DNA of 64,000 bases from Eurosta solidaginis. Its lineage: Eukaryota > Arthropoda > Insecta > Diptera > Tephritidae. The notes under the pieces were generated by a model. That model made no database searches. It was not told the DNA's origin and saw only the letters and a program-made list of their open reading frames with translations. The position numbers were made by a program, and so were the translations under genes. Below are positions 21,181-33,190 of this stretch, in pieces (the first letter of the stretch is position 1; every line of letters begins with the position of its first letter). The stretch covers positions 357,323,739 through 357,387,738 of the forward strand of contig NC_090319.1 of NCBI RefSeq assembly GCF_040869045.1, written 5' to 3'.

Positions 21181-23082
21181 GAGCAAACTATAGTATTATT
21201 AATTGTCTCTACGGTATGCTCACCTCCCGGCCATGCAACTTTTCTATAAAAAAAATGTTTGTGTAACAATAAAGCCTAGTATTTTTCGAACTAGTTCGAG
21301 TTTAGTCCGAATGCCTTAATTGTAAACTAAAAGATTTGGCAACTAATGTAGTGTCTCGCACAGCTGGATATGTACACAGTAGTAACTAAGAAGTAAAGTG
21401 ACAGCTGTAAAGACAAGAAGACACTACCAACTGTATGATTGCTAAGCGAAACTGTTGTCATTATTGTTGTTATTGTACGTACATATTACCGACTTGTATT
21501 TGTTGCCCTTATTACCACTGCGGAAGTTCTTAATGAAGTGTGCTGCGTAAGCATAAAATTATGAGTCTTGTGGTTGGGTCTCTTGGACATTCAGTGCCAT
21601 CTTTGCCAACATAATATGGCGCTAAGCGAAGCTGTTGACCAAGCATTTGACCATTCAGTGGTGGTGATGGTGGTTGGTTTGTTGATTCGTCGCTTTGTTG
21701 GTTATCCATAGGAACTAAGTGAAAGGCGGACCGGATTTCCTAATGCCTAACTATGCTTGAGATTTGAGTATAAGTATTTTGTATTAAGTTTTGGTTTTGT
21801 TCTTATTATATGTACATTAAGGTGGTCTTTAAGCAGGGACACAGTTTCTAAAGAACGTGTGTCGAGATTGACCACCTGCAATCAAGTATTGGTTGTGTCA
21901 GTGGGAAGCAATTTAATTTAAGTAGGGAAGTTTGATTTGGTAAAGATCAGAATTGGTTTTCGCAAAATGGAAAAGAACAACAACTGGGCTGCGGGCTGTT
22001 CTATATTAGTAATAACCCTTTTAAAAGTGTTTACCATCTGTAGTACTTTTGGAATGGATTATAATGTGGTGGGAAATTTGAGACTCTGATTAATCTGTAC
22101 ATCCGCGCATGGAATCGTGTTCAAGATCGTACAGTAAATAAGTAAGTGGTAAATCAATTGCCAATAAAACTTATAGATCCGCCGTTTACTTAACCATCGC
22201 TTGGCATGGGTATGTGAGTCGGTGCAAGCAGATCGGAAACAATTGGACGATAACAGTTTTTAAGGAATCACGCCTCGAAAGGGGCAGCGATCATTGGAGG
22301 GCGACAGGATCAAGTTCAAAGAACTAAAAAGAAATGGAGCTTTTAAGAAATTATCAATTGATCCTGCAACATGCTCGACATGTTAATGCCCACAGGGGAA
22401 AAAAAGAGGCAGCCATCATTGGAGAGCGACGGGATTAAGTTCAAAAGCCAGAAGGGAATGGAAGGAGGTCCACTACAAGAGCAGCGATAGGGAAAGCCAA
22501 AGGAAGAGGGCGGGCATCGCTAAAGCTTAGATTAATGCTGAATAAGTAGAGGTAGAGGGGGAGCAGAAATAATGACAACACACTAAACCTCGCTGAAGCG
22601 ATGAGGAGAGAAAAAGGGATTGTCTCTTAATCTAGGGGTGGTGGAAATTATAGACCTCATTTTTGTCTCCGGAGGCCTATTCCCCTGTTATCGGGATGAA
22701 AATATCTTTCATAGTACTCCTTTTCAGGTGTAACCAGCTCCCCTTGATGAACTACGTTTCTGTAAAATCACGATCAGGAATTCAAGGCGTGTAAATAGGG
22801 ACCTTTATTGTAATAAATTGGAGGATTCGCTACTGAGACTGTCATTGTTGCCGCGGCTGACAAATTTTGTCAAATTCGTAATGGAATGGTGTTTATTAGC
22901 CCCCTTCCTCGCTGTGCAAGTAAAAGCACCAGATTCCCTGTCCTGCTGCCTTTGGCGCAATTGGTAAATGGTGTGGTGGTCAAGCCGATCCCCTTCCATG
23001 GACAGCTGGTCTGGTGGAACGCACAAGTAACTGCTTCTAATATCAAAAGACTAGAAACCATACAGCCATCTTGATAATTTTT
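21181..23082. other. Intergenic DNA with one local duplication
   Basis: No gene is recognised. Two related stretches of about 120 bp (22275-22396 and 22400-22520) share GCAGC(G/C)ATCATTGGAG and GATTAAGTTCAAA-type words, suggesting an old tandem duplication. An AGGTGGTC / GACCACCT inverted pair lies at 21831-21889. Confidence 0.45.
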
Positions 23083-23185
23083 GTATACTTATTGGTGAGT
23101 CTATCTCTTCTTCTTTAAGGACGTACAACTTTGAGATTCGGCTCAAAATTAATATGCTATTTCATTAGATGAAAGGCTTAAAAAG
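23083..23185. repeat. Tail fragment of the 18.6-19.8 kb insertion family
   Basis: GTATACTTATTGGTGAGTCT, a run ending CTTTAAGGACGTACAA, and TTAATATGCTATTTCATTAG parallel the sequence at 19707-19800. Only the tail is present. Confidence 0.6.
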
Positions 23186-23339
23186 CGGGACTTGAACGCA
23201 GGGATAACAGCTATCTTATCCAAATGATTTTCTTAAAATTTCTTTATATGTCATACGTTATGTGTCATGTCAAAAAACTAATCACATTTTAAATTTTAGC
23301 TTCCTAGGTTATGGGAAAGTTACTTAAAAACCGATTTTA

Positions 23340-23880
23340 AGGTTCCTTAACTCGTGTGAAATTATTAGGTATCCTTAACAGGGCTGCATAGAGGATACCT
23401 TTTTCCCCCTTGTTGCATTGTCAGGGTTTCCTGAGCTAAGAGTAAGGTTTCAAATTTCTATATAGATAAATGAGAAGTTACTTAAATATCACGAAATTTG
23501 CCCCATATAGAAGGAGTTTTTTATCCTTAATATTTCATTTTAATTGACTCCCAGGTTACGTTCAAAGTTTCAGATCTCTAGGTTATCCTGAAAGTTGCAT
23601 TTTTATAGGGCTCTAAACAACGTTCACAGCTTCAAGGCTCTACTTATTCGTTAGAACTCGACCGCAAGTTTTTCATGACGAGTTTTTTAAATATCACAGT
23701 TTCTGCGCCATCTAGCGACAGTTTTTCCACTCATGTTGCATTGCTATCGAGGTCTTTACAAGATTGAAAACTTTAGCTCTATGGGAAGTTACTCTGAAAT
23801 CGGTGCGAAATTTTCCAATTTTTTGCTTTGAAATTACGGAAACCCATGAAAACCACTTTATTTTAAGGTCTTAAAAATAT
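23340..23880. repeat. Dispersed repeat related to 9530-9660
   Basis: TGTTGCATTGCTATCGAGG, a GGGAAGTTACT block and TGCGCCATCTAGCGAC resemble blocks at 9520-9610. The region also repeats TTTCAAATTTCTA / TTTCAGATCTCTA and GAGAAGTTACTTAAATATCAC internally. It is a decayed tandem-type repeat. Confidence 0.55.
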
Positions 23881-26059
23881 GACTCACCCTAATTTATATA
23901 TGTACATAGACATGTAGTAAACGTACACAGTTTTTGTTGCCGCACGATTTTATTATATTTTTTGTTGTTGACCTGATTACTGTGTTATAATTTAAGCGCT
24001 AAACTAATTTAACGCTAGAAAAAATAAATTGGACATACAAAGTTATACTCGCACACATAAAATTTACCAGACAAAAATTAATTATATTTCATAAACAATA
24101 TTAATGCTCCTAAATTTGTCAACACATAGTTTTTTGTTGTTGTTCATAAATTTTTTCGCGGTCGCACAACTTTTTGTCGTTGTTAAACGTTTTTTCGGTA
24201 TTTAGTAGTTAGATTGATATTACTGCAAAAACAATAACAACAAAATTCAATTCAATACATGGTTGGTTGCCTTGTCAATGGACACTCTAATGTGGATAAC
24301 CGGAATCAAAATGAATAATAATAAATCGTTATGGCGCCGCCTGGCATCGTAAATTGTACATGTGATGACATTTTTCCGGTAAATTTTTTTAGGAAGTTCT
24401 CTTTTTCTCAAACGAGTGCTTTACAACTTTTTTTTTTGAATTTTGCGGTGCGCCATTTGTGGTTAAATTTGCGGACTAACACTGAAATTTACACATACAA
24501 AAAGATAGTTCATACACTTTGTATAAAATTTCATTTCAATTAATCCACTTCGTAATTCAATTAAAGGTACAATTTATGGTGTGATTTCATAAAAAATTGC
24601 GTAAATTGAAGATTGGAGAGGAAATGATTTTATGGCACGCGAAAAGTTTAAAGTGAATGTTATTATTTTATATATTAAAAAAAAATTATTGAAAAAATTT
24701 ACATTATTTTAAATGTATGTGTACGTTTGACTTTGACATATCTTGAATTTCGCGCTTTTTTAATTGGTAAAACCATTATTTGATTCCAGAATGTACTATG
24801 CATAACCTAAATACTGTCTCTCAAAGGATAAATACTCCCACAGCCAAAGGGAATTTAGAAATTTCACATGACACACAAGCACAGCACACAAACAAATTCA
24901 AATTTTGTTCGCTTGTGATATTTTCCTAGGCCCGGTTTTTCAGTACAAGTTCAACTAAGTTTGTCAGTTAAACTACGCTTAATCTTATTGGGCAGTTTTT
25001 CAGCCTACTTTAACTGAAGTTTAAGCTGAGCTTGAGCCGCCGAACTGGCACGGCTAAACTCTAGTTAACTTATCGGTGATTTGCGTTCGTTTGGAATGGC
25101 CTCGAATGTACATAACAAGCATTTGGGCTTGAGTACCATTAGAGGTCATGTTGATAACTAGGCATATTTCTAAAATCACAAGAGTTGTTTCGAATCAGTG
25201 GCTCAATTCGAGAATCATAGCGTACTCAACAAAAGAGGGAATATTCTATAAAACAACATGCTAAAAAATTTAATTCCCAACTTGTGGTTCTCTAACTGGA
25301 CTCGAATATAAGATTCCATATCACAGTATTTTCACGAAAATTAAATAAAATATATATAATTTATGTTTGATTAATTACGCTTCGAATATTCATTAGAGAA
25401 CTGTACATTTCTCAAAATCTCTCAAAGGTCGGACAATAGTTTAAGAAATACGCTATCCACTACAGAGGTTATTGACGTAGTTTGTTCTGTTTAAATACTT
25501 TTAGATAAGCGAAAATTTGGGGAATCCAATAGCGTCAAAGCCAGTAATTTTTCTTAAATTATTTCATTACAATAATTTAAAATATAAGTATCACGGGTAG
25601 GACAAGTGTAAACAATTTAGAACCTTTCATTAACTTAATAATAGTAAATAAAGTATTGCAAAGGTGCACAATTTGGTTCATGAAAACGTTTCATGGGCTA
25701 AATAAATTTAAGTTACGGAAACTTTTAAGAAAATTAGCAGTGCGAATAATTTTTTCAAATGTTGTCAATTATGTTCTTATTTGTAAGATTTTGTGATATT
25801 TAACCAAAAAAAGCTTCCACTAATTTTGTAATTGAAACTTTGCAAACCAACCTGAAAAATGTTTTCCAAAAAATTCGATGAAAATTTTGAACTCTGCGTG
25901 TTTTTAATATGCAGTTTGTAGCCCAATCAATTTTAGTCTTACAAAGTACAAGTTATTGTGCTTAAAATTTTCCTCCATGAGGACCTCACATAAACTGAAT
26001 GAGTCCGTAGTTTTACCAGAAGTTTATTTAACGACCAAACTGAAAAACTCTACCAAAAG
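23881..26059. other. Intergenic DNA
   Basis: A+T-rich sequence. CGGTTTTTCAGT (24944) and CAGTTTTTCAGCC (25003), with AGTTTAACT-type words between, may be part of a decayed DNA transposon. No gene is recognised. Confidence 0.4.
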
Positions 26060-27130
26060 CCAGGGCCTATGTTATAAAATAACTCCCGATTCTTGGCAAA
26101 TACCAGAAGCTTTCCAGGACCTACGCTAATTGCTGTATCTAGATCTGACATAGATCTGATAGCTGTACCACTCCTAATAGCTGGAATCTTAGCCTGGCAA
26201 GCGCAGGGCATAAGCACAAAACGTGCTCAATCGTTTCCTCCTTCAACCGCACTTCCTATATCTGCTATCACTGACCAAGCCTAATTTAAAGGCATGTGAC
26301 GCCAGAAGGCAGTGTCCAGTCAGAATACCCGTCATGAGCCTACAGTCCTCTCTTTTTAATGATAGAAGCAACTTTGTTAGTCTAAAGTTGTATGACCTAC
26401 ACATAATCTTCAACAGTTTACAGCCCCGCGCTTGGACCCACGCCTTTCCCGCTTGGTCGATCATGTTCACCTCTCGTCTTCTCTCAATCAAATTGACACA
26501 TCTACGGAGCAGGCATCAAGGGATGCGCCCTTTATAGCTAGTTCATCCGCTTTTTCATTCCCATCTGCTCGCATATGCCCTGAGACCCAATATAGACGTA
26601 TGCCTTTCCCTGCACCGATTTATTCCAGGGATTGCTTGCACTCTAACACACTTTTAGATGCTGTGCTATGCGAGATTATTGCCTTAATTGCTGCTTGGCT
26701 GTCAACATAAATGTTAACACGGCTGCCGTTTAAGCTCTTCTCTTCCAGTGTTTCTACTGCTTTGGTTACGGCTAATACTTCCGCTTGAAAAACGCTACAG
26801 TGATCTGGCAGCTTGTAGGATCTGTTTATTTCCGGATCAGTACAGTATACCACAGGCCCTACTCCTTTCACTGCTTTGGAACAATCTGTGTACACATGTA
26901 TCACCTCGCCCGCCATTTGAGCACCCTTGCGCCAACCATCCACCTCTAATGTGGCTTTAAAAGCTGCCTGGAAGCGCATATAGGGAATCGGGTAGTCTTT
27001 TCGTGCTGTAAATGATGAAGCTATAGTACTATAACCGCATGGTCTGCGCTCAAGCTGGCCCGAGGCACTGCGCCTCGTTGCAGTTGTTAACGTTATGTTC
27101 TTTGTTACCAGGTCTACAGGTGGAATGTGC
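26060..27130 (-). pseudogene. LINE ORF2 RNase H and C-terminus (I/Jockey-group)
   Basis: The minus strand encodes (27189 to 26620) an RNase H domain: HVYTDCSK (Asp102), CSVFQAEV (Glu137) and NIYVDSQAAIKAI (Asp163). This is the acidic triad that removes RNA from RNA/DNA hybrids during element replication. Glycine of the usual TDGSK is Cys. Beyond a stop it continues with SLKREDCRLMTGILTGHCLL (26400-26340), the usual C-terminal block of these LINEs. The RT part is missing. The plus-strand LINE at 44080-45437 carries nearly the same SLKRED...GILTGHC block, so the two belong to one family. The ORF has several stops after 26620. Confidence 0.9.
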
Positions 27131-27189
27131 AGACTGTGACAACTTTTTTTTAAATGGAAGAAAATCTGAAACACCCTCCGGGAAAACAA

Positions 27190-29004
27190 ATTTTAAAAAT
27201 CAATGCGAATTTCGAGAGACCAATAACTTGTACTTTGTCAAACTTAAATTGGTTGGGCTGGATTGGCTTGCATAGTTCCAAAAGAATTCAATTGATGCAG
27301 TTTGAAAAAAAAAAAATGTTCAGTTATTTTTCTGACCGCTACTGTATATACTTATGTACATGAAGGCGTATCAGATGTATGAAGTAAAAAAATTTAAAAA
27401 TTTGCTCCCCGGGTTTGAGCACTTACATATGTATATACATACTTTATGAAGAGTTCAGAAAATAAAAATTAAAATTTCGCACCCTGAAAAGCAGCGAAGT
27501 TCTTTTCTGTATCTGTGTTATTTCTCTCTTGGGCTTCGACTCTGATTTGAGTGCCCTGAAAAAACCTACTTCGTGCATGCCTTATTTTGATGAAAATTTT
27601 TACTGGACCTAATCAGTTGATATCTCTGCAAGGATAATAAGGCGTATTAGCAATGCACCCACTCTAACAACTACTTCTGCGTACTTGTCACGGTTGGGAC
27701 ATAACTCCTTATAAACTTCGAATAAGTCAAAACTTAACTGTTGAATACACATATTTAAAAACGGGTTTTTAACATTGCATAAGAAATACAACTTTCAATT
27801 TTTTTTTGTCACGGGTGAGACAAAGCTAATACTGTTAGATACATCTTAAAATAAGAATATAAGGCTTTTATGAAATGGAATTTAAATCAACCTTATTAAA
27901 TTAAAATTAATTGCGGTAGTCATTTTTCTTATTAGTAACTCAAATATTAAATCAGAAATTGTTTGACAACTTTTTCAAAACAAGCTATTTCAACCTGATT
28001 GAAATATTTAAATCAGCATTTTACTTTAAGTGAAAAAAGCTATTGAAGCTACACTTAAACAATATATGTTATATTTTTAGGTTTATTGATGTTTTTACAA
28101 CATTAGTATTTATACTGTTTCCAGTTATATAGGAAAAAAATTATCTCCGCATCAAAGTTTACTTTCTTATGGGACCTCCAAGCTTCAGATTTTGAAGAAA
28201 AATTCTCGACACTAGTATAGAACTATCAAAATAAAGTACCAAACATTAACTAGTTCTTTCTGTACCTAGCTCAAAGCTTCCCAAAAGGTAGTGAGCCGGG
28301 GACAATTTCCACCTCCTATGACATCGTTATGTCAACTTTGCCAATTGAAAGTACATAAAAGAGACAGAGGTCGAACATATAGTGACTCTGAATGCACAAG
28401 AAGCACACCAGTTTTGAACAAGAGATTTTCCCTACAGAGTCAACATAACATAATGTTTTATTGCAGATGTCAAATAAGACAAAGAAGGCAAAAAAAGTCG
28501 TCTAGCACGGAAATCTGCCCAGAAAAACAATAAATAATAACTAGTTGGCTCAAGTTTAACACGCAGAACAAACAAGGAAATTCGAAAATATATGAGTACG
28601 AAATTCCTCTTACGTTTTTAGTTTTCAAAATAAATGCATGACATTAAATATCAATGAAGTTATCCCCAAATTTATACGAAAAAAACTATGTTATTCCTAG
28701 GTTAGGTTCGGGGGTAGCTGCCACAAAGATTTTCTTCCTAAAATTAGCCATATTTGATCCGAAGACCTTTGAAGGTTAAGAATTATTCAAAGTTCGGACC
28801 AGTTTGTGTTTACGTGTTACTATTTCTTTTTCAATGCTGTCTTCCTGAGTTTTGACAAAAAAAATTCTGCACAAGTTTTCCGCAATCAAAGCGAATATGT
28901 AGAAGAAAAATGAAGAAATCAGTTGAGGAACATGCCCATTAATTATAAAGTGCATCATATTTTCAATTACACTACCAACAATTTTTTTGCACTACCACTT
29001 TGCC
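27190..29004. other. Intergenic DNA
   Basis: No recognised gene. An 80-codon frame at 28291-28533 lacks family features. Confidence 0.4.
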
Positions 29005-29056
29005 TAAAAGATGCTGTTGCCGAGTTGGAATAAAACATGTAGCTCCTCCCCTAATT
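29005..29056 (+). mobile_element. Tiny SINE body fragment
   Basis: AGATGCTGTTGCCGAGTTGG then AATAAAACATGTAG resembles the SINE block around its GGAGTCGGCATAAAACATGT. It is short and diverged. Confidence 0.45.
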
Positions 29057-29394
29057 TTTTTGCGCTAGGTGGCGTTGAAAGTTTATTGCACTGTGCCCAA
29101 GTATGACCTAGTTCAAAAAATATTTTGTATCGACTGATTGAATTGAACTACTAGTAACAGTTCGGTAGGTATTGAATTGGAAAGCCCGAAGGTACTCATA
29201 ACTTCGGAATTTTAGATTTTTGAGTTAGCCCCTATTAATCAAGGTGTGTGATATGATAATATGTACGCATGCAAGTGCATGAAGACACGTATACACTGCT
29301 GTTTTTTTTTTTTTGGAAATAAAAGCCTAAGGATATAATAGTAAACATGAGGAAGTATGTGATTGTTTTACTGATACAAAAAGTACTTACAACA
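29057..29394. repeat. Dispersed repeat shared with 43070-43190
   Basis: TAGGTATTGAATTGGAAAGC then CGAAGGTACTC and TTTTTGAGTTA at 29164-29228 parallel 43119-43181. The family is unknown. A T10 run is at 29305. Confidence 0.55.
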
Positions 29395-32350
29395 AGTAAG
29401 GAAGGTTAAATTCGGGTGTAACCGAACATTACATACTGAGTTGAGAGCTATGGTGACAACATAAGGGAAAATAACCATGTAGGAAAATGAACCAAGGGAA
29501 ACCCTGCAATGTGTTTGTATGACATGCGTATCAAATGAAAGGCATTAAAGAGTATTTTATGAGGGAGTGGGCCATAGTTCTATAGGTGGACGCCATTTAG
29601 GGATATAGCCATAAAGGTGGACCAGGGGTGACACTAGAATTTGTTTGTACAATATGGGCATCAAACGAATGGTGTTAATGAATATTTTAAAAGGGAGTGG
29701 GCCTTAGTTCTATAGGTGGATGCCGTTTCGAAATATCGCCATAAAAGTGGACCAGGGGTGACTCTAGAATGTGTTTGTACGATATGGGTATCAAATTAAA
29801 GGTATTAATGAGGGTTTTAAAAGGGAGTGGTGGTTGTTGTATAGGTGGTCGCCTTTTCGAGATATCGCCATAAAGGTGGACCAGGGGTGACTCTAGAATG
29901 CGTTTGTACGATATGGGTATCAAATGAAAGGTGTTAATGAGTATTTTAAAAGGGAGTAATCCTTAGTTCCATAGGTGGACGCCGTTTCGAGATATCGCCA
30001 TAAAGGTGGACCAGGGGTGACCCTAGAATTTGTTTGTACAATATGGGTATCAAAAGAAAGGTGTTAATGAGTATTTTAAAAGGGAGTAATCCTTAGTTCC
30101 ATAGGTGGACGCCGTTTAGAGATATCGCCATAAAGGTGGACCAGGGGTGACCCTAGTATTTGTTTGTACAATATGGGCATCAAACGAAAGGAGTTAATGA
30201 GTATTTTAAAAGGGAGTGGGCCTTAGTTCTATAGGTGGACGCCGTTTCGAAATATCGCTACAAAGGTGGACCAGGGGTGACTCTAGAATGTGCTTGTACG
30301 ATATGGGTATCAAATTAAAGGTATTAATGAGGGTTTTAAAAGGGAGTGGTGGTTGTTGTATAGGTGGTCGCATTTTCGAGATATCGCCATAAAGGTGGAC
30401 CAGGGGTGACCCTAGAATTTGTTTGTACAATATGGGTATCAAAAGAAAGGTGTTAATGAGTATTTTAAAAGGGAGTAATCCTTAGTTCCACAGGTGGACG
30501 CCGTTTCGAGATATCGCCATAAAGGTGGAGCAGGGGTGACCCTAGAATTTGTTTGTACAATATGGGTATCAAAAGAAAGGTGTTAATGAGTTTTTTAAAA
30601 GGGAGTAATCCTTAGTTCCATAGGTGGACGCCGTTTCGAGATATCCCCATAAAGGTGGGCCAGGGGTTACTCTAGAATTCGTTTGTGCAATATGGGTATC
30701 AAACGAAAGGAGTTAATGAGTATTTTAAAAAGGAGTGGGCCTTAGTTCTATAGGTGGACGCCTTTTCGAGGTATCGCAATAAAGGTGGACCAGGGGTGAC
30801 TCTAGACTTTGTTTGTGCGATATGGGTATCAAATGAAAGGTATTAATGAGTATTTTTAAAAAGGAGTGGGCCTTCGTTCTATAGGTGTTCGCCTTTTCGA
30901 GATATCGCCATAAAGGTGGACCAGGGGTGACTCTAGAATGAGTTTGTACGATATGGGTATCAAATTAAAGGCATTAATGAGAGTTTTAAAAGGGAGTGGT
31001 GGTAGTTGTATATGTGAAGGCGTTTTCCAGATATCGACCAAAATGTGGACCAGGGTGACCCAGAACATTATCTGTTGGATACCGCTAATTTATTTATATA
31101 TGTAATACCTGCCAAGATTTAATGGTTTTTTATTTCGCCCTGCAGAACTTTTTCATTTTCTTCTACTTAATATGGTAGGTGTCACAACCATTTTATAAAG
31201 TTTTTTCTAAAGTTATATTTCGCGTCAATAAAACAATCCAATTACCTTACCATGTTTCATCACTTTTTTCGTATTTGGCTTTTTTTCATTTTTTCGTAAT
31301 TTTCGATATCGAAAAAGTGGGCGTGGTCATAGTCGGATTTCGTTCATTTTTCATACCAAGATAAAGTGAGTTCAAGTAAGCACGTGAACTAAGTTCATTA
31401 AAGATATGTCGATTTTTGCTCAAGTTATCGTGTTAACGGCCATGCGGAAGGACAGATAGACGACTGTGTATAAAAACTGGGCGTGGTATCAACCGATTCC
31501 GCCCATTTTCACAGAAAACAGTTAACGTCATAAAATCTATGCCCCTACCAAATTTCAAAAGGATTGGTTAATTTTTGTTCGACTTATGGCGTTAAAAGTA
31601 TCCTAGACAAATTAAATGAAAAAGGGCGGAGCCACGCCCATTTTGAAATTTTCTTTTATTTTTGTATTTTGTTGCACCACGTCATTACTGGAGTTGAATG
31701 TTGACATAATTTACTTATATACTGTAAAGATATTAAATTTTTTGTTAAAATTTTATTTTAAAAAATTTTTTTTTTTAAATGTGGGCGTGTTCCTTCTCCG
31801 ATTTTGCTAATTTTTATAAAGCGTACATATAGTAATAGGAGTAACGTTCCTGCCAAATATCATCATGATATCTTCAACGACTGCCAAATTACAGCTTGCA
31901 AAACTTTGAAATTACCTTCTTTTAAAAGTGGGCGATGCCACGCCCTTTGTCCAAAATTTTACTAGTTTTCTATTCGGCGTCATAAGCTCAACCCACCTAC
32001 CAAGTTTCATCGCTTTAGCCGTCTTTTGTAATGAATTATCGCACTTTTTCGGTTTTTCGAAATTTTCGATATCGAAAAAGTGGGCGTCGTTATAGTCCGA
32101 TATCGTTCATTTTAAATAGGAATCTGAGATGAGTGCTCGGGAACCTACATACCAAATTTCATCAAGATACCTCAAAATTTACTCAAGTTATCGTGTTAAC
32201 GGACGGACGGACGGACGGACATGGCTCAATCAAATTTTTTTCGATCCTGATTATTTTGATATATGGAAGTCTATATCTATCTCGATTCCTTTATATATGT
32301 ACAACCAACCGTTATCCAATCAAACTTAATATACTCTGTGAGCTCTGCTC
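29395..32350 (+). mobile_element. E element 2 (longest complete member)
   Basis: Both conserved ends are present: AACAAGTAAGGAAGG with the hairpin TTCGGGTGTAACCGAA at the left, and CTCTGCTCAACTGAGTGTAA at the right. In order: the ~130 bp array (29480-31060), a region of spaced GGGCGTGG boxes (31300-32100), the GACG microsatellite (32204-32222), ACATGGCTCAATC and a tail with CCGTTATCCAATCAAA and AATATACTC. Near-identity with 11338-13612 over the last 1.3 kb shows recent spread or conversion. The internal inverted words CTCAGTTGAG / CTCAACTGAG near the two ends are subterminal inverted repeats. No protein is encoded. Confidence 0.85.
29480..31060 (+). repeat. ~130 bp tandem array with four-unit higher-order period
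   Basis: GTGGACCAGGGGTGA or a variant occurs at about 29616, 29747, 29877, 30007, 30137, 30268, 30398, 30527, 30657, 30787 and 30916. A distinctive variant unit (GAGTGGTGGTTGTTGTATAG) at ~29825 recurs at ~30345, so four units (~521 bp) were duplicated as a block. Minus-strand frames of 70-78 codons in it are by-products of the period. Confidence 0.9.
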
Positions 32351-32499
32351 AACTGAGTGTAAAAACAAAGCACATGGTAAAGTATCCCGGTTAAGTTGAA
32401 ATCTCTTCCCTTTTAGGGTTTTGGTGCTGGTAACATCTCTTTAAATTATTTAGGAGGATTTATATCAAATACATAATAAAAAGCAAATGCAAAACAATA

Positions 32500-32670
32500 T
32501 AAAAAAAAAAAAGAAAATACAAATAAAAAAATTTACTTAAATAAAATAAAATGAAGTAAAATAGAGTCAAATAGAATAAAACACAAAAAATGAAATAAAA
32601 TAAGTTTAAATAAAATAAAACAAAATTAATTAAATTATTTGAAATAAAATAAAATAAAATATAATTGATT
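32500..32670. repeat. (AAAAT)n-type simple repeat
   Basis: Interrupted AAATAAAAT runs. Confidence 0.85.
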
Positions 32671-32689
32671 TTTAAACGACGATTTATTG

Positions 32690-33190
32690 ATTCGCAATCG
32701 GATTTTTAACAATTTCATATCGCTGTTCTTTCGAAAAGCTATCGATTTGTCATCAAAAATTAATCGCTTACTTACGGTAAAGTTATCGATATGATGTCGA
32801 GAGGGTATCAATTTGTTTTTACAAACATATGGACTTGTTATCGAATGTAACCAATTGTTATCGGTGTGCTATTGATTTTTTATCAATTCATTATCGATTT
32901 GGTTATCAAATATTTATCGATTTGTTTTATATAATATGCAACCATGAAATTTATCAATTCCTTATCGGAGTGTTTCCAATTTTTTTTGGTAATGTTATCG
33001 ATTTGTTAACGATGACTCCATGGTATGTTATGGAGCAGATACCGATCAAACTTCAATATAAAAAATCCCATAATAAACCAATAAAAAGACGATGACAACG
33101 AATCGAAAGCACTACGATTATACGATTCGCTATCAATAATAAGCCGATGATTAAAAAATAACTTGCCGATACCGGTTGCTACCGATAAGA
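32690..33190. repeat. Cluster of (T)TATCGAT-type words
   Basis: About a dozen TATCGAT, TATCAAT or TATCGG words are separated mostly by 10-30 bp (for example at 32751, 32787, 32838, 32894, 32916, 32959, 32996). It reads as a degenerate TTATCGATTTG minisatellite. TATCGATA-like words are binding sites for the fly factors DREF and BEAF-32, but nothing here shows such use. Confidence 0.6.

Noticed and set aside
22805..23074. Overlapping 62-73 codon frames on both strands
   Set aside because: No motif, no conserved block, and both strands equally open. I see no basis for choosing either as coding.
29687..31068. Near-identical 70-78 codon minus-strand frames
   Set aside because: They arise from the ~130 bp array in E2. 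Four-unit duplication makes them look like paralogues.
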